Part shown: piece by piece, positions 43,860-53,481 of the stretch | Position numbering within the stretch: position 1 is the stretch's first letter | Layout: each line of letters opens with the position of its first letter | Assembly: GCA_937944855.1 (NCBI GenBank) | Contig: CALFAY010000012.1 | Location: 44,814-108,813 of the forward strand | Origin: an uncultured Planctomycetota bacterium | GTDB taxonomy: Bacteria; Planctomycetota; Planctomycetia; Gemmatales; HRBIN36 | DNA: 64,000 bases | Reading direction: 5' to 3' | The notes under the pieces: generated by a model | What the model was told of the DNA's origin: nothing | Database searches by the model: none | What the model saw: the letters and a program-made list of their open reading frames with translations, nothing else | Position numbers and translations under genes: made by a program

Positions 43860-45143
43860 CTATTCGGGCAACGGCATCTCTTCGGCGAGACGCGCCGCGT
43901 CTGCGATGGCTAACTGGGTCTTGCGGGACACGCGGCCTCCCGTGTTGAGTTCATCCAGGGCCTTGCGTGCGATCATGGTCTTCTTGGCCGCTCGCGGTCC
44001 CATCAACTGGCCCTTCTTTTCGATGGCCTCCGCGGTACGGCGGATCTCGGCTTGGTTGTTAGCGGCAATGGCCTGCTGCAAGTTACTGCTCAACTCGTAA
44101 ATCTGCACTTCGTCGATGTGCTTGGCCACTTCGGCATTGACATAGCCCATGCCTGCCTGCGTGTACTGGATCTGAAGCGGCACCACCCCGGTGGTGTCGG
44201 CCTTGCCTCCGACTTCGTAGCTCACTTCCACCTGAGCGATGACATAGTTGCCATCGGGTCGCGGCGGCAGGCTGAGGTCAAGGATGTACCGCGTGGATTT
44301 GTCGCGCTCCAACGTGCCCAGATCACAAACAAAGTGGCGCTCGTCCTGCGAACGCAACGGCAATTCCTTGATTTCAGGCACCACCTGCCGGCACCGCTTC
44401 AGCCGCACGTCCTTGACCGGGCGGATGTGCATCTGCACGTTGGTAAACGTGGCAGAGGCCAGATGGTCGAACTCCTGCAGGAAGACGCGCTCGGCCGACT
44501 GGGCCTGCTCCGCGTCAATGTAGTACCACTTGCCCGCGCCGATCCCGGCAAGTTCTTTGATCAGGCTTTCCTTCCACTCCGTGCCGACGCCCATGAGCGT
44601 CAGGGTGATCTTTCGCTCGGCCGCCTGACGGGCCAATTGACGGCACTGCTCTTCGCCGGAGGTCTCGCCGTCAGTCAGAACCACCATTTGCGACAGCCGA
44701 CCGGACGTGCCATTGCGGGACAACTCGTCCAGGGCCAGGCGAATGCCTTCATCCATCGTGGTCCCGCCGGGATCGACATCGAACAAGTCGATGCGTTGAA
44801 TTACGTCTTCGATGCGGTCCCGCTCGCTGCACGGAGTGGACGGCAGAACCACCTGGGCCCCCTGGGCGAACACTACGATGCACAGCTGATCTTCGGGCTT
44901 CAGGGTACCGAGGGCCTGGAGAGCAGCCTGCTGGATGCGTTTGAGGCGGCTGACGCCCGTACCGTCTTCTTCGTACATCGATCCGCTGACGTCCAGCACG
45001 AGGGCCAGATTGAGGCCGAGCGGCTTGGCCGGTCCCTCTCCCGTAGGTATCAGCTTGATGAGCGCATAGCTGGCGGCCGACTCGCCTTTGACCGCTATGC
45101 TGTTGCGGTGCATCATCCTTTCGATGTGGATTTTGGGTGGCAT
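43860..45143 (-). CDS. VWA domain protein (MIDAS present)
   Basis: I choose ATG 45143, with GGAG six bases upstream, over the TTG six bases earlier; this gives 427 residues. The von Willebrand A domain (about 45-220) has the complete metal-ion adhesion site: DVSGSMYE (Asp51, Ser53, Ser55), the Thr of GGTTMDEG, and VLTDGE. A beta-rich part and a C-terminal helical region with Lys/Arg and Ala follow. There is no signal peptide or membrane segment, so it is probably cytoplasmic. It is the first gene of the trio, with 73 bp before the FHA gene. Confidence 0.92.
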   Translation of the reverse strand: MPPKIHIERMMHRNSIAVKGESAASYALIKLIPTGEGPAKPLGLNLALVLDVSGSMYEEDGTGVSRLKRIQQAALQALGTLKPEDQLCIVVFAQGAQVVLPSTPCSERDRIEDVIQRIDLFDVDPGGTTMDEGIRLALDELSRNGTSGRLSQMVVLTDGETSGEEQCRQLARQAAERKITLTLMGVGTEWKESLIKELAGIGAGKWYYIDAEQAQSAERVFLQEFDHLASATFTNVQMHIRPVKDVRLKRCRQVVPEIKELPLRSQDERHFVCDLGTLERDKSTRYILDLSLPPRPDGNYVIAQVEVSYEVGGKADTTGVVPLQIQYTQAGMGYVNAEVAKHIDEVQIYELSSNLQQAIAANNQAEIRRTAEAIEKKGQLMGPRAAKKTMIARKALDELNTGGRVSRKTQLAIADAARLAEEMPLPE

Positions 45144-45332
45144 CTGCAACTCCGCGTGAGATAAAGAAACCCCTTGCAGACCAGCAAGCCGTAGGGCGAT
45201 GCGTTATCGGCCCGGAACTCATCAAGGCGGCTTCGATCTGCCAATGAACACAGAATACCAAAATTTGCGTCGCAAGAGCAGTAGTCTCAGGGCACGGAAT
45301 GGCAGCAGTTTGGGGCAGAGATTCCCCGCCTG

Positions 45333-46928
45333 TCAGGGCGACGGGACCGAGGCACGAACCGCAAGCGCGTCGGGCCGGAGGATGGCCGGCTTGATCGTCC
45401 ACGCCTGCCGCTTGGCCAGGGCCATCATGGCCGGTGCCCGGTGGTTGGGAGGAAAGATGATCCAGGACCACAGCTTCGGGTCGTCCTCGGCCACATAATC
45501 CGCAGCCGCCAAACGTGCCGGAGGAACGCTGATCCGCTCCGGAATGGGTTTGCCTTCCAGACGCAGCGCTGCTACTGAGCCTAAAGTTTGCAGGAAGCAT
45601 TCCGGCGGCACTGCCTTGCTGCCAAGCCAGACCGCGGTGGGAACGCGGTTGTGGACGCGCAAATAGCCGCTTACGTCCTCCACCGTCCGAAAGAATTGGT
45701 CGGCATCCACTTCAAACGGCTCATCCAGTTTCGAACCCGCATCGGGAGGACCGTAGGGCGTGTCGGGCAGCCGCACTTGCACCCGGGCGTTGGCCGGATG
45801 GGGGCCGGCGAGATATTGCGTCAGCAGCCAGAAGATTTCGCTGGGAGCAAGTGCCCAATCGCCGTGCCGTTGAAATGTCACGTCGGGTCGCACGGACTGA
45901 GCGATCCGCAGTAGTTCCTCCTGACTGAAAACGCGGCCCCGAGTCATGTCGGCGTACAAGGCGGCTGCTTCGGTGGCCGTGATGAACTGCACCTCGGGAA
46001 AACGCTTGATGAAGCGGATGTAGCCCTCAAAGTTGGCATAGGCCGCTTCGCTTTCCTCTGGGGTCTTGGCCGGAGGCAGCTTCCATTGGCTCCGCGGCGG
46101 ATTGGCTCCGTGGCGGAAGTTGACGCCGTCCCAGAACTCCCGATGCACGAACTCGCAGGGGTGATAATAGATGCTGACCACGCCTCCGCCCTCAGCGAGC
46201 AGCTGCTTCCGGGCCTTGAGGAAACGGTCCTCAGTGCTTCGGAGATCCGCCTCGCCCCGCAAGCTGGTCCGGACATGGTGAGCGAGCCGGTACAGAGTCA
46301 AAACGCCGCAATAATAGTGCGGTTTATCGTCAAGCCGGACATGGTTCCCAGCGTCCAAATAAATGCGCATGTTCCACTTTCGCAAGGCTCCGAAGGTTTG
46401 CGGAGCCCAGGAACTGCCCGGCTGGCCGTAGCACGTTGGGGTCCCGCCAAAGATGCGCCGGATGTCGTCGATTCCGGCCCGCTCCCGGCGATCGAACTCG
46501 GCCACGCCCTCATCCCAGCCCAGGTAGGCCAGATAGAGAGCCGGTGTCGGCTGAACGCTGTGGAAATCCGTATGGTAGCCGATCTCGTGCTTTTTTAGTG
46601 CCTCGATGACATCGAAGCGGCGTCGGCGTTCCAGCGTCCGGGCCTTTTCACCAACGAGTTTGAACGTGGCGCGGATGCCTTCCCGGTGCAGCCAGTCAGC
46701 CAGCCGCAAAGTCGCATCGTCGTCTGCGGGGAGCAGGTAATCCTCCGTGTCAAACCATAAGATCACATAGACCTTGGGGGAGGAAGGAGGAACCGGGGGC
46801 TGATCCCCATCGGGGGCTTGAGCCGACGGTGCTTGGGCCAAGCCCCACGGTGCAAACCCCAAAGCGGCGACCAGAATCATCAGGGTGAGCAAACCGGGGC
46901 CTCGAACGCGATAATCACGGTTGAGCAT
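45333..46928 (-). CDS. Exported polysaccharide deacetylase-like protein
   Basis: Started at ATG 46928, eight bases after GGAGG, the protein has 531 residues. An N-terminal signal peptide (hydrophobic core about 12-30) is followed by a NodB-like fold: the first Asp motif FDTEDYL near residue 58 and the HTDFHS motif (His-x3-His) near 118, which bind the metal in carbohydrate esterase family 4. It also has GQPGSSWAPQTFGAL near residue 165 and YYHPCEFVH near 255. The C-terminal 200 residues have no clear family. Activity on cell-surface glycan is likely, but the substrate is unknown. Confidence 0.75.
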   Translation of the reverse strand: MLNRDYRVRGPGLLTLMILVAALGFAPWGLAQAPSAQAPDGDQPPVPPSSPKVYVILWFDTEDYLLPADDDATLRLADWLHREGIRATFKLVGEKARTLERRRRFDVIEALKKHEIGYHTDFHSVQPTPALYLAYLGWDEGVAEFDRRERAGIDDIRRIFGGTPTCYGQPGSSWAPQTFGALRKWNMRIYLDAGNHVRLDDKPHYYCGVLTLYRLAHHVRTSLRGEADLRSTEDRFLKARKQLLAEGGGVVSIYYHPCEFVHREFWDGVNFRHGANPPRSQWKLPPAKTPEESEAAYANFEGYIRFIKRFPEVQFITATEAAALYADMTRGRVFSQEELLRIAQSVRPDVTFQRHGDWALAPSEIFWLLTQYLAGPHPANARVQVRLPDTPYGPPDAGSKLDEPFEVDADQFFRTVEDVSGYLRVHNRVPTAVWLGSKAVPPECFLQTLGSVAALRLEGKPIPERISVPPARLAAADYVAEDDPKLWSWIIFPPNHRAPAMMALAKRQAWTIKPAILRPDALAVRASVPSP

Positions 46929-46999
46929 GGCTGCCACCTCCTGCTATCTCGGTAAATCGAATCCTAAAGGTGCGATTGGAAAGTAAACACACTTGAACC

Positions 47000-48205
47000 A
47001 TGAAACTCAAACGGCTGCCAGCAGATTTTGTTGTGGAAGAATTGACCGAGGTCCAACCGGAACAGACGGGACCGTTCGCGTTCTACCGACTTGAAAAGGA
47101 AAGTCTGGGTACGCCGGAAGCTATTCAGGCCATCTGCCGCAAATGGAAACTCCATCCACGCGACGTGTCTTACGGCGGATTGAAAGATCGGCACGCTCAG
47201 ACGAGCCAATATCTGACCATCCGCAAGGGGCCGCCACGTGGGCTGAGCCAACCGCGTCTGCGTCTGAGCTATTTGGGCCAACGTTCTGTGGCTTACGACC
47301 CGAAGCAGATCGTCGGGAATCGCTTTCGCATCGTCATCCGTGATTTGTCTCCCGCCAAACTGGAATCCTGCGAAAGGGCCTTGGCCGAAGTCAAAGTGGA
47401 CGGCGTGGCGAATTATTTCGACGACCAGCGGTTCGGCTCGGTAGGCAAGAATCGCCGCTTCGTGGCCCGCTATCTCATCGATGCCGATTACGAACGGGCC
47501 TTGCGACTGGCCTTGGCGGAGCATTACGAATTCGATCCCGCCCCTGTCCGGCAACAAAAGAACCTGCTGCGGGAACACTGGGGCGATTGGCCGAACCTGC
47601 GGGAAAAACTCACCGGCGATGTCGGCCGCCTCGTTGCTTATCTCGCCGACCATCCCACCGATTTCCGGGGGGCATTCGCCCGGCTGCGAGGAGACCTCAA
47701 GAGCCTTTATCTGTCCGCGTATCAGAGCTATTTGTGGAACAAGATGCTGGCCCGTTGGATCGAGAGCCAGTGCCGGCCCGAGCAACTTCTGACCATCGGT
47801 CTTCAACTCGGCCCCGTGCTGGCCTTCCGCCATCTCAGCCCGGAGCAGCGCAGCCGTTTCGATGCACAGACCCTGCCATTGCCCAGTGCCCGGCTGCATC
47901 TGGAACCGGATGATCCGATCAAGCCGCTGCTGGATGGAGTGCTTCAGGAGGAAGGCCTGGAACTGTCGCAGATCAGGCTCAAGCATTTCCGAGAGCCGTT
48001 CTTTTCCAAGGGAAATAGGCCGGTGGTTTTCCATCCCGAGGAATTGTCCTGGCAACACGAAGCGGACGAACTCTACCGCGGGAAGCGGAAATTGACTTTG
48101 CAGTTCATCCTGCCCCGCGGCTGCTATGCAACGATGCTCGTCAAGCGTATCACCGCCGCTCGACCGTTGGCCCAGAACGATTCCGGGAAGCGAGCCGGAG
48201 CATGA
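47000..48205 (+). CDS. truD: tRNA pseudouridine synthase D
   Basis: TruD isomerises uridine 13 of certain tRNAs to pseudouridine. The 401-residue protein has the catalytic Asp in GGLKDRHAQTSQ near residue 60, NYFDDQRFGSVG near 141 (the RF motif) and the SYQSYLWNKML segment near 240. These are diagnostic of the TruD family. The start is ATG 47000; no strong ribosome-binding site is visible. It lies 71 bp downstream of the divergent deacetylase-like gene and 70 bp before the S9 peptidase, so it may share a transcript with the latter. Confidence 0.93.
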   Translation: MKLKRLPADFVVEELTEVQPEQTGPFAFYRLEKESLGTPEAIQAICRKWKLHPRDVSYGGLKDRHAQTSQYLTIRKGPPRGLSQPRLRLSYLGQRSVAYDPKQIVGNRFRIVIRDLSPAKLESCERALAEVKVDGVANYFDDQRFGSVGKNRRFVARYLIDADYERALRLALAEHYEFDPAPVRQQKNLLREHWGDWPNLREKLTGDVGRLVAYLADHPTDFRGAFARLRGDLKSLYLSAYQSYLWNKMLARWIESQCRPEQLLTIGLQLGPVLAFRHLSPEQRSRFDAQTLPLPSARLHLEPDDPIKPLLDGVLQEEGLELSQIRLKHFREPFFSKGNRPVVFHPEELSWQHEADELYRGKRKLTLQFILPRGCYATMLVKRITAARPLAQNDSGKRAGA

Positions 48206-48275
48206 GTGGCAAGGCGAGGAAGACCCCACTAAACTGCTTGCAATCCATCAGGCCTGCTGCACGAAAGGGTGAGCC

Positions 48276-50411
48276 ATGAACCGTGGTGCCGCGTGGATGG
48301 TTGTTAGCTTGCTTCTGCTGTGCGTTCCCGGAGTGGCCATGTCCGCCGACAAGCGACCGATGACCATGGACGACCTGTTCCGGTTCAAGCGGATCAGTGA
48401 TCCGCAGATCAGCCCCGATGGCAAGTGGGTGGTCTATGTGGTGGGCACGGTGGACATGGAGAAAAACGCAATTCTCAGCCACTTGTGGCTGGTTTCAACC
48501 GACGGTCAGTCACCTCCCCGTCAACTCACCTCCGCCGGCAAACAAGACCGCCATCCACGCTGGAGTCCGGACGGGAAACGCATCCTCTTCGAATCGACCC
48601 GCAGCGGCGAAAGCCAATTGTGGATGATCGACCTCGACGGCGGCGAGGCCCGGCAGATCACCAACATCGCCACAGGGGCGTCGAGTGCGATCTGGTCCCG
48701 CGACGGCAAACACATCGCTTTCGTCTCGGCTGTGTACCCGGAGTTCAGTGAGAAACCTTACAAGGAATCCAACGAACTGAACAAGAAAAAGATGGAGGAG
48801 ATCAAGAACACTCCCGTGAAGGCACGAATCTTCACGCGGCTCTTCTTTCGCCATTGGGACAGCTACGTCGAGGACAAACGCCAGCATCTGTTTGTCATGA
48901 GCTTCGATCCGACGCAGCCTGCGGATAAGCAGTGCGGAGAGCCGCGCGACGTCACTCCCGGCGACCGTGACGCCTACCCGACTTCGAGCACATTCGAGAC
49001 TGGCGACAACTACACGTTTTCACCGGACGGCAAGTACCTGATCTTCACGGCCGTGCCGAAGGAAAACGAAGCCTGGAGCACGAACTACGACATCTGCCGG
49101 GTCGCCATCGACAACAAGTCAGCAGACTGGGAATGCCTGACCAAGGACAATCCAGCAGCCGACAGCGGCCCCGTCTTCTCCCCAAACGGCAAGCTTTTGG
49201 CCTATCGCGCTCAGAAGCGGCCCGGCTACGAGGCCGACAAGTGGGACATCGTAATTGTGCCGGTTACGCCCAGCGGTGCGCCTGACGGCAAGTCGTGGAA
49301 TCTGACCGCAGCGCTGGACCGCTCCGTGGATGCCTACGTCTGGACCGACTCGGGACGCAACTTACTTTTTTCGGTTGAGCAGGCGGCGGAGACGGCCTTG
49401 TACCGGGTCGGAGCAGCGGAACGGTCTGCCCCCGTGGAGTGGACCAAGGGTCACGGCGTTCTTGGGAGCATGACCACGCATCCAGAAAGCGGTATGTTGA
49501 TCTGCACCCAGGCGACGATGCGGCAGCCGAACGATGTCGTTCTGTTCCGCTTGAAGCAGGCGGCACAGGCACCAACGAACTTGACCCGCATCAACGCTGA
49601 ACTTCTGAGCCAGTTGGATCTGCCCAAGCCGGAATCCGTTTACGTCCCGACCAGCGACGGCAAGCAGATGCAAATGTGGATCCTTAAGCCGCCCGGTTTC
49701 GATTCGAACAAGAAATGGCCCTTGGCCTATCTGGTCCACGGTGGACCGCAGGGAGCATGGGAAGATGGCTGGAGCTATCGCTGGAACCCACAGTTGTGGG
49801 CCGCTCAAGGTTACGTCGTCGCCCTTCCCAATCCGCGCGGCAGCACCGGCTTTGGGCAGCAGTTCGTGGACGAGATCAGCGGTGACTGGGGCGGCAAGTG
49901 TTACGAGGATCTGATGAGAGGCGTGGATTATCTGGAAACGCTGCCGTACATCGACAAGGATCGCATGGCCGCCGCCGGTGCGTCCTTCGGCGGTTACATG
50001 ATGAACTGGTTTCAGGGCAACACCACCCGCTTCAAGACGCTCATCACCCATTGCAGCGTGTACAACTTCGAAAGCATGTACGCCACTACCGACGAACTCT
50101 GGTTCGACGAGTGGGAGCACGGCGGGCCGCCCTGGGGACCTAACCCGAAGTCCTACGAAAAGCACTCGCCCCACAAGCTGGCCAAGAACTTCAAGACCCC
50201 CATGCTCATCATCCATAACGACCTCGATTTCCGCTGTCCCATCGGGGAGGGTCACCAGTTGTTCACGACGCTCCAGCGGCTCGGCGTGCCTTCGAGGTTC
50301 ATCAACTTTCCGGACGAAGGCCACTGGGTGCTCAAGCCCAAGAACAGCGAGTTCTGGCACAAGGAAGTCTTTGCCTGGCTGAAGAAATACTGTCCGCCCG
50401 GGGGAAAGTGA
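48276..50411 (+). CDS. Exported S9 family peptidase (prolyl oligopeptidase-like)
   Basis: The 711-residue protein has a signal peptide (about 1-23), an N-terminal beta-propeller of WD40-like repeats (ISPDGKWVVYVV, WSPDGKRILFES, WSRDGKHIAFVS, FSPDGKYLIFTA) and a C-terminal alpha/beta hydrolase domain. The catalytic Ser570 lies in GASFGGYMM, and the His in DEGHWVLKP near the C-terminus. These enzymes cleave short peptides, often after Pro or Ala, outside the cytoplasm. It converges on the MBL-fold gene with a 29-bp gap. Confidence 0.92.
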   Translation: MNRGAAWMVVSLLLLCVPGVAMSADKRPMTMDDLFRFKRISDPQISPDGKWVVYVVGTVDMEKNAILSHLWLVSTDGQSPPRQLTSAGKQDRHPRWSPDGKRILFESTRSGESQLWMIDLDGGEARQITNIATGASSAIWSRDGKHIAFVSAVYPEFSEKPYKESNELNKKKMEEIKNTPVKARIFTRLFFRHWDSYVEDKRQHLFVMSFDPTQPADKQCGEPRDVTPGDRDAYPTSSTFETGDNYTFSPDGKYLIFTAVPKENEAWSTNYDICRVAIDNKSADWECLTKDNPAADSGPVFSPNGKLLAYRAQKRPGYEADKWDIVIVPVTPSGAPDGKSWNLTAALDRSVDAYVWTDSGRNLLFSVEQAAETALYRVGAAERSAPVEWTKGHGVLGSMTTHPESGMLICTQATMRQPNDVVLFRLKQAAQAPTNLTRINAELLSQLDLPKPESVYVPTSDGKQMQMWILKPPGFDSNKKWPLAYLVHGGPQGAWEDGWSYRWNPQLWAAQGYVVALPNPRGSTGFGQQFVDEISGDWGGKCYEDLMRGVDYLETLPYIDKDRMAAAGASFGGYMMNWFQGNTTRFKTLITHCSVYNFESMYATTDELWFDEWEHGGPPWGPNPKSYEKHSPHKLAKNFKTPMLIIHNDLDFRCPIGEGHQLFTTLQRLGVPSRFINFPDEGHWVLKPKNSEFWHKEVFAWLKKYCPPGGK

Positions 50412-50440
50412 ACGCTGACCCGTTGGTCAGACCAGATCAG

Positions 50441-51235
50441 CTACTCCTGGCTGAAGTCGGGCAAGCGACCGGAGCAGACATCTTTTTCCCACTCATCCAG
50501 CAGCGGCCAATGAACCGCGCAGGTGCCGAAATCGGCCATGTACTGGTATTGCGTCAGCCGGTCGATGGCCTTGCGGATGATGCGGTTGTCGCGACGGAAA
50601 CAGGGGCCGTGGGAGGGCAGCAAAAACTCCGAGTCATCGGCCAGGATGCGCTGGAGCGACTTGATGAACTCGGGAATATTGGAACCGTGATGGGCGTCGA
50701 TGACGCCGACACAACTGTCCTTATAAATGTTGTCGCCGCAGAACAGCAGGTTGTCCATCTTGAAGGCCAACTGCCCTTCGGTGTGGCCGGGCGTATGCCA
50801 GACGGTCAGTTTGCGGTTGCCTACGGTGATCTGATCGCCGTCGTGGAGCAACACGTCCACCTTACACGGTGGCATGGGCAGGTCGATGCCCTGAGCCTTG
50901 ATCTGGGCGAAGGTCAGGACGCCGTCGCCAGTTTCCAGCGGCTCCACGGTGGCTGGATGGGCGGCGACTTTGGTCCGGAGCAATTCCTTGGCCCGAGCGA
51001 TCCCCTGCACATGGTCGGCGTCGGCATGGGTGGCCACGAGCATCTTGCAGGCGGCAAAACTGAAATCCATCCGGCGGATCAATTCGATGGTTTCTTCCAC
51101 CGTGTCCAGATAGCCGACGTCGATGAGGATCCATTCGCTGCCGCCGTCAATGAGATAGACGTTGACGCCGAGACGGCGGCCAGCCTGGTAATTCATCTCG
51201 ATCACGCCCGGAAAGAGATACTTGCGGGGCAGCAT
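50441..51235 (-). CDS. MBL-fold metallo-hydrolase
   Basis: The start is set at ATG 51235, nine bases after GAGGG, giving 264 residues. The metal motif is THADADH (His-x-His-type, here His-x-Asp-x-Asp-His) near residue 77, with WHTPGHTEGQLAF near 152 and LPSHGP near 210. These fit the lactamase-B superfamily of thioesterase/glyoxalase-II-like hydrolases. The second His of the canonical HxHxDH is Ala-Asp here (HADADH), as in many members of the family. Substrate unknown. Confidence 0.87.
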   Translation of the reverse strand: MLPRKYLFPGVIEMNYQAGRRLGVNVYLIDGGSEWILIDVGYLDTVEETIELIRRMDFSFAACKMLVATHADADHVQGIARAKELLRTKVAAHPATVEPLETGDGVLTFAQIKAQGIDLPMPPCKVDVLLHDGDQITVGNRKLTVWHTPGHTEGQLAFKMDNLLFCGDNIYKDSCVGVIDAHHGSNIPEFIKSLQRILADDSEFLLPSHGPCFRRDNRIIRKAIDRLTQYQYMADFGTCAVHWPLLDEWEKDVCSGRLPDFSQE

Positions 51236-51446
51236 GAACAAAAGCCCTCGACATGGATGACGGTCGGTGCGTCCACGACCGGCTCAAGATCATGGTAGCC
51301 ACGACGGGTGCCGACGGAAACCGCGAAAACCGTCCCGCAAGCGCCGGATGTCCTACTGGGAGCGTCGGGAAAGCTACCTTGCGGCGATTCTTCCGGCAAT
51401 CCTACAATGGTCGGTAGGGTTTTTGATTCGGGCCGCTTTGATCTCC

Positions 51447-52229
51447 ATGTTGTGCAAGCGCATTATTCCCTGTCTGGACGTGGACCGTGGTCGGGTGGTC
51501 AAGGGCGTCAATTTCCTCAGCCTGCGCGATGCCGGCGATCCCGTTGAGATTGCCCGCCGTTACGAGGAAGACGGTGCAGACGAACTGGTATTCCTCGACA
51601 TCACCGCCAGCCACGAAGGTCGGGCCATCATGCTCGACGTGGTCCGCCGGGTTTCTGAAGAGATCTTCATGCCATTTACTGTCGGGGGCGGCATTCGCAC
51701 CCTGGAGGACGCCACGCGACTGATTCAGGCTGGTGCTGAGAAAGTGAGCCTGAACACCTCGGCCGTCAAGACGCCGGAACTGATTACCCAGTGTGCCGCC
51801 CGCTTCGGAAGCCAGGCCGTGGTCGTTAACATCGACCCGCGGCGCGTCCGCAAGAATGGCCGGATTGTCTGGGAGGTCCACATTCACGGCGGACGTACGC
51901 CGACGGGTCTGGAAGCCGTCGCTTGGGCTAGAGAAGTGGACTCACTTGGAGCGGGAGAAATTGTGCTGACTTCTATGGATGCAGACGGCACGAAAAACGG
52001 CTATGATTTGGAAATGACACGAGCCGTGGCTGAAGCGGTCCGAATCCCCGTGGTGGCCAGTGGCGGAGCGGGACATCCGGAGCACCTCTTTCGGGTGCTC
52101 ACCGAGGGTGAGGCGGATGCGGCCCTGGCAGCGAGCATCTTTCACTACGGCGAATATCCGGTGCCCCTCGTAAAGCAATACCTGGCCGAACGCGGGGTTC
52201 CAGTGCGAATCTGTTCGTCAGCGTCGTAA
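51447..52229 (+). CDS. hisF: Imidazole glycerol phosphate synthase subunit HisF
   Basis: HisF is the cyclase of histidine and purine-linked synthesis and makes imidazole glycerol phosphate with HisH. Started at ATG 51447 (MLCKRIIPC), the protein has 260 residues, with catalytic Asp11 ([12 protein letters not shown]) and the second Asp in [12 protein letters not shown] near residue 130. GGGIR and [10 protein letters not shown] are the two phosphate sites. The frame runs further upstream but those residues are unrelated. No other his gene is adjacent. It leads into pilT after a 28-bp gap with AAGGAG, so the two may share a transcript. Confidence 0.95.
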   Translation: MLCKRIIPCLDVDRGRVVKGVNFLSLRDAGDPVEIARRYEEDGADELVFLDITASHEGRAIMLDVVRRVSEEIFMPFTVGGGIRTLEDATRLIQAGAEKVSLNTSAVKTPELITQCAARFGSQAVVVNIDPRRVRKNGRIVWEVHIHGGRTPTGLEAVAWAREVDSLGAGEIVLTSMDADGTKNGYDLEMTRAVAEAVRIPVVASGGAGHPEHLFRVLTEGEADAALAASIFHYGEYPVPLVKQYLAERGVPVRICSSAS

Positions 52230-52257
52230 CCGATTTATTCAAGGAGTAGTACCCATC

Positions 52258-53454
52258 ATGGCATCCACAGTTACAGAAACCCCCATGGTTCCGCAGGAGC
52301 CATCGTCCGCCGAGCAGCGCAAGGAGCCGGAAGTCAACAAGCTCTTCCGCATGGTCATGAAGTACGAGGCGTCCGACCTGCATTTGAAGGTCGGTCAGCC
52401 GCCGATGATGCGCCTTAAGGGCGTGATCCGACGTATGGAGATGCGACCGCTCAGCCAGGAGGACATGGAGCGTCTGCTCTTTCCGATCATGAGCGAGCGG
52501 GCCAAGAAGATCTACTTCGAGACGGGAGGTGCGGACTTCGCCCACGTCGTCGGCAACGACGAGTGCCGTTTCCGTGTCAACGTGCTCAATCAACGTGGGC
52601 GTATGGGGTTGGTCGCTCGCCGCGTGAACAACGTCGTACCGTCGTTCGAAAAGCTCGGCCTGCTCATCCCGGAGCAGGAGAAGAACCGCAAGCCCGGAGA
52701 ATTGCCGACCATCGAAAAGCTGTGTCACTTCGACCAGGGCATGATCATCCTGGCAGGCGTGACCGGCTCGGGCAAGAGCACAACCATCGCCGCCATGCTG
52801 GATTACATCAACGAGCGTGAGGCGGTGCACATCCTCACCATCGAAGACCCGATCGAGTACCTGTTCCAGGACAAGAAAGCCATCGTCAATCAGCGGGAAA
52901 TCGGCATCGACGTGATTGACTGGCCCACGGCCCTGAAACATGCCGTGCGGCAGGACCCAGACGTGATCCTGGTCGGCGAGTTGCGCGACCGGGATTCGTT
53001 CGAGTCGGCCATTCACGCCGCTGAAACCGGCCACCTGGTCTTCGGTACGATTCACGCTTCCAGCGCCTCCTCGACCATCAGCCGTATCCTCGACCTGTTC
53101 CCGGCCGACATGCACGGGGCCATCCGGCAAGCCCTGATGTTCAACCTCAAGGCCATCATCTGTCAGAAGCTGCTGCCCAGCATCAAGCCAGGCAAACATC
53201 GCGTGCCGACGCTCGAGATCATGATCGTCAATCCGACCATCCGCGAACTGATCCTCAAGCAGGAAGACAAGAAGATTCAGGATGCCATCCGTATCGGCTA
53301 CCAGGAAGGCATGATCGACTTTAACGAGCACTTGCGGCAGTTGGTCGAAGCGGGCGAAATTGACCGGGCGACGGCTCTGGAAGTAGCCCCCAATCCGGAA
53401 GCCCTCAAGATGGCCCTCAAGGGCATCAAGGTGATGCAGCCAGGCATCCTGTGA
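52258..53454 (+). CDS. pilT: Type IV pilus retraction ATPase PilT
   Basis: PilT powers pilus retraction in twitching motility and DNA uptake. The 398-residue protein has an N-terminal PAS-like half, then the RecA-like core with Walker A GVTGSGKST (167-175), the Asp box TIEDPIEY, the Walker B-type VGELRDRDS near 238 and the His box GTIHASSASS near 263. AIRQALMFNLKAIICQKLL is the PilT version of the AIRNLIRE region. The next gene encodes a degenerate relative and the third a CvpA-like protein. Confidence 0.95.
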   Translation: MASTVTETPMVPQEPSSAEQRKEPEVNKLFRMVMKYEASDLHLKVGQPPMMRLKGVIRRMEMRPLSQEDMERLLFPIMSERAKKIYFETGGADFAHVVGNDECRFRVNVLNQRGRMGLVARRVNNVVPSFEKLGLLIPEQEKNRKPGELPTIEKLCHFDQGMIILAGVTGSGKSTTIAAMLDYINEREAVHILTIEDPIEYLFQDKKAIVNQREIGIDVIDWPTALKHAVRQDPDVILVGELRDRDSFESAIHAAETGHLVFGTIHASSASSTISRILDLFPADMHGAIRQALMFNLKAIICQKLLPSIKPGKHRVPTLEIMIVNPTIRELILKQEDKKIQDAIRIGYQEGMIDFNEHLRQLVEAGEIDRATALEVAPNPEALKMALKGIKVMQPGIL

Positions 53455-53481
53455 CCAGATTCGACGCCTGGCCCAGCCGCC

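Noticed and set aside
40555..45143. The zinc-ribbon/FHA/VWA trio as a full TerY-P kinase-phosphatase-VWA triad
   Set aside because: No kinase or PP2C phosphatase gene is adjacent, and the only Ser/Thr kinase gene in the window is about 5 kb away.
46964..48229. A 421-codon minus-strand frame opposite truD
   Set aside because: TruD has diagnostic motifs on the plus strand; the antisense frame has none.
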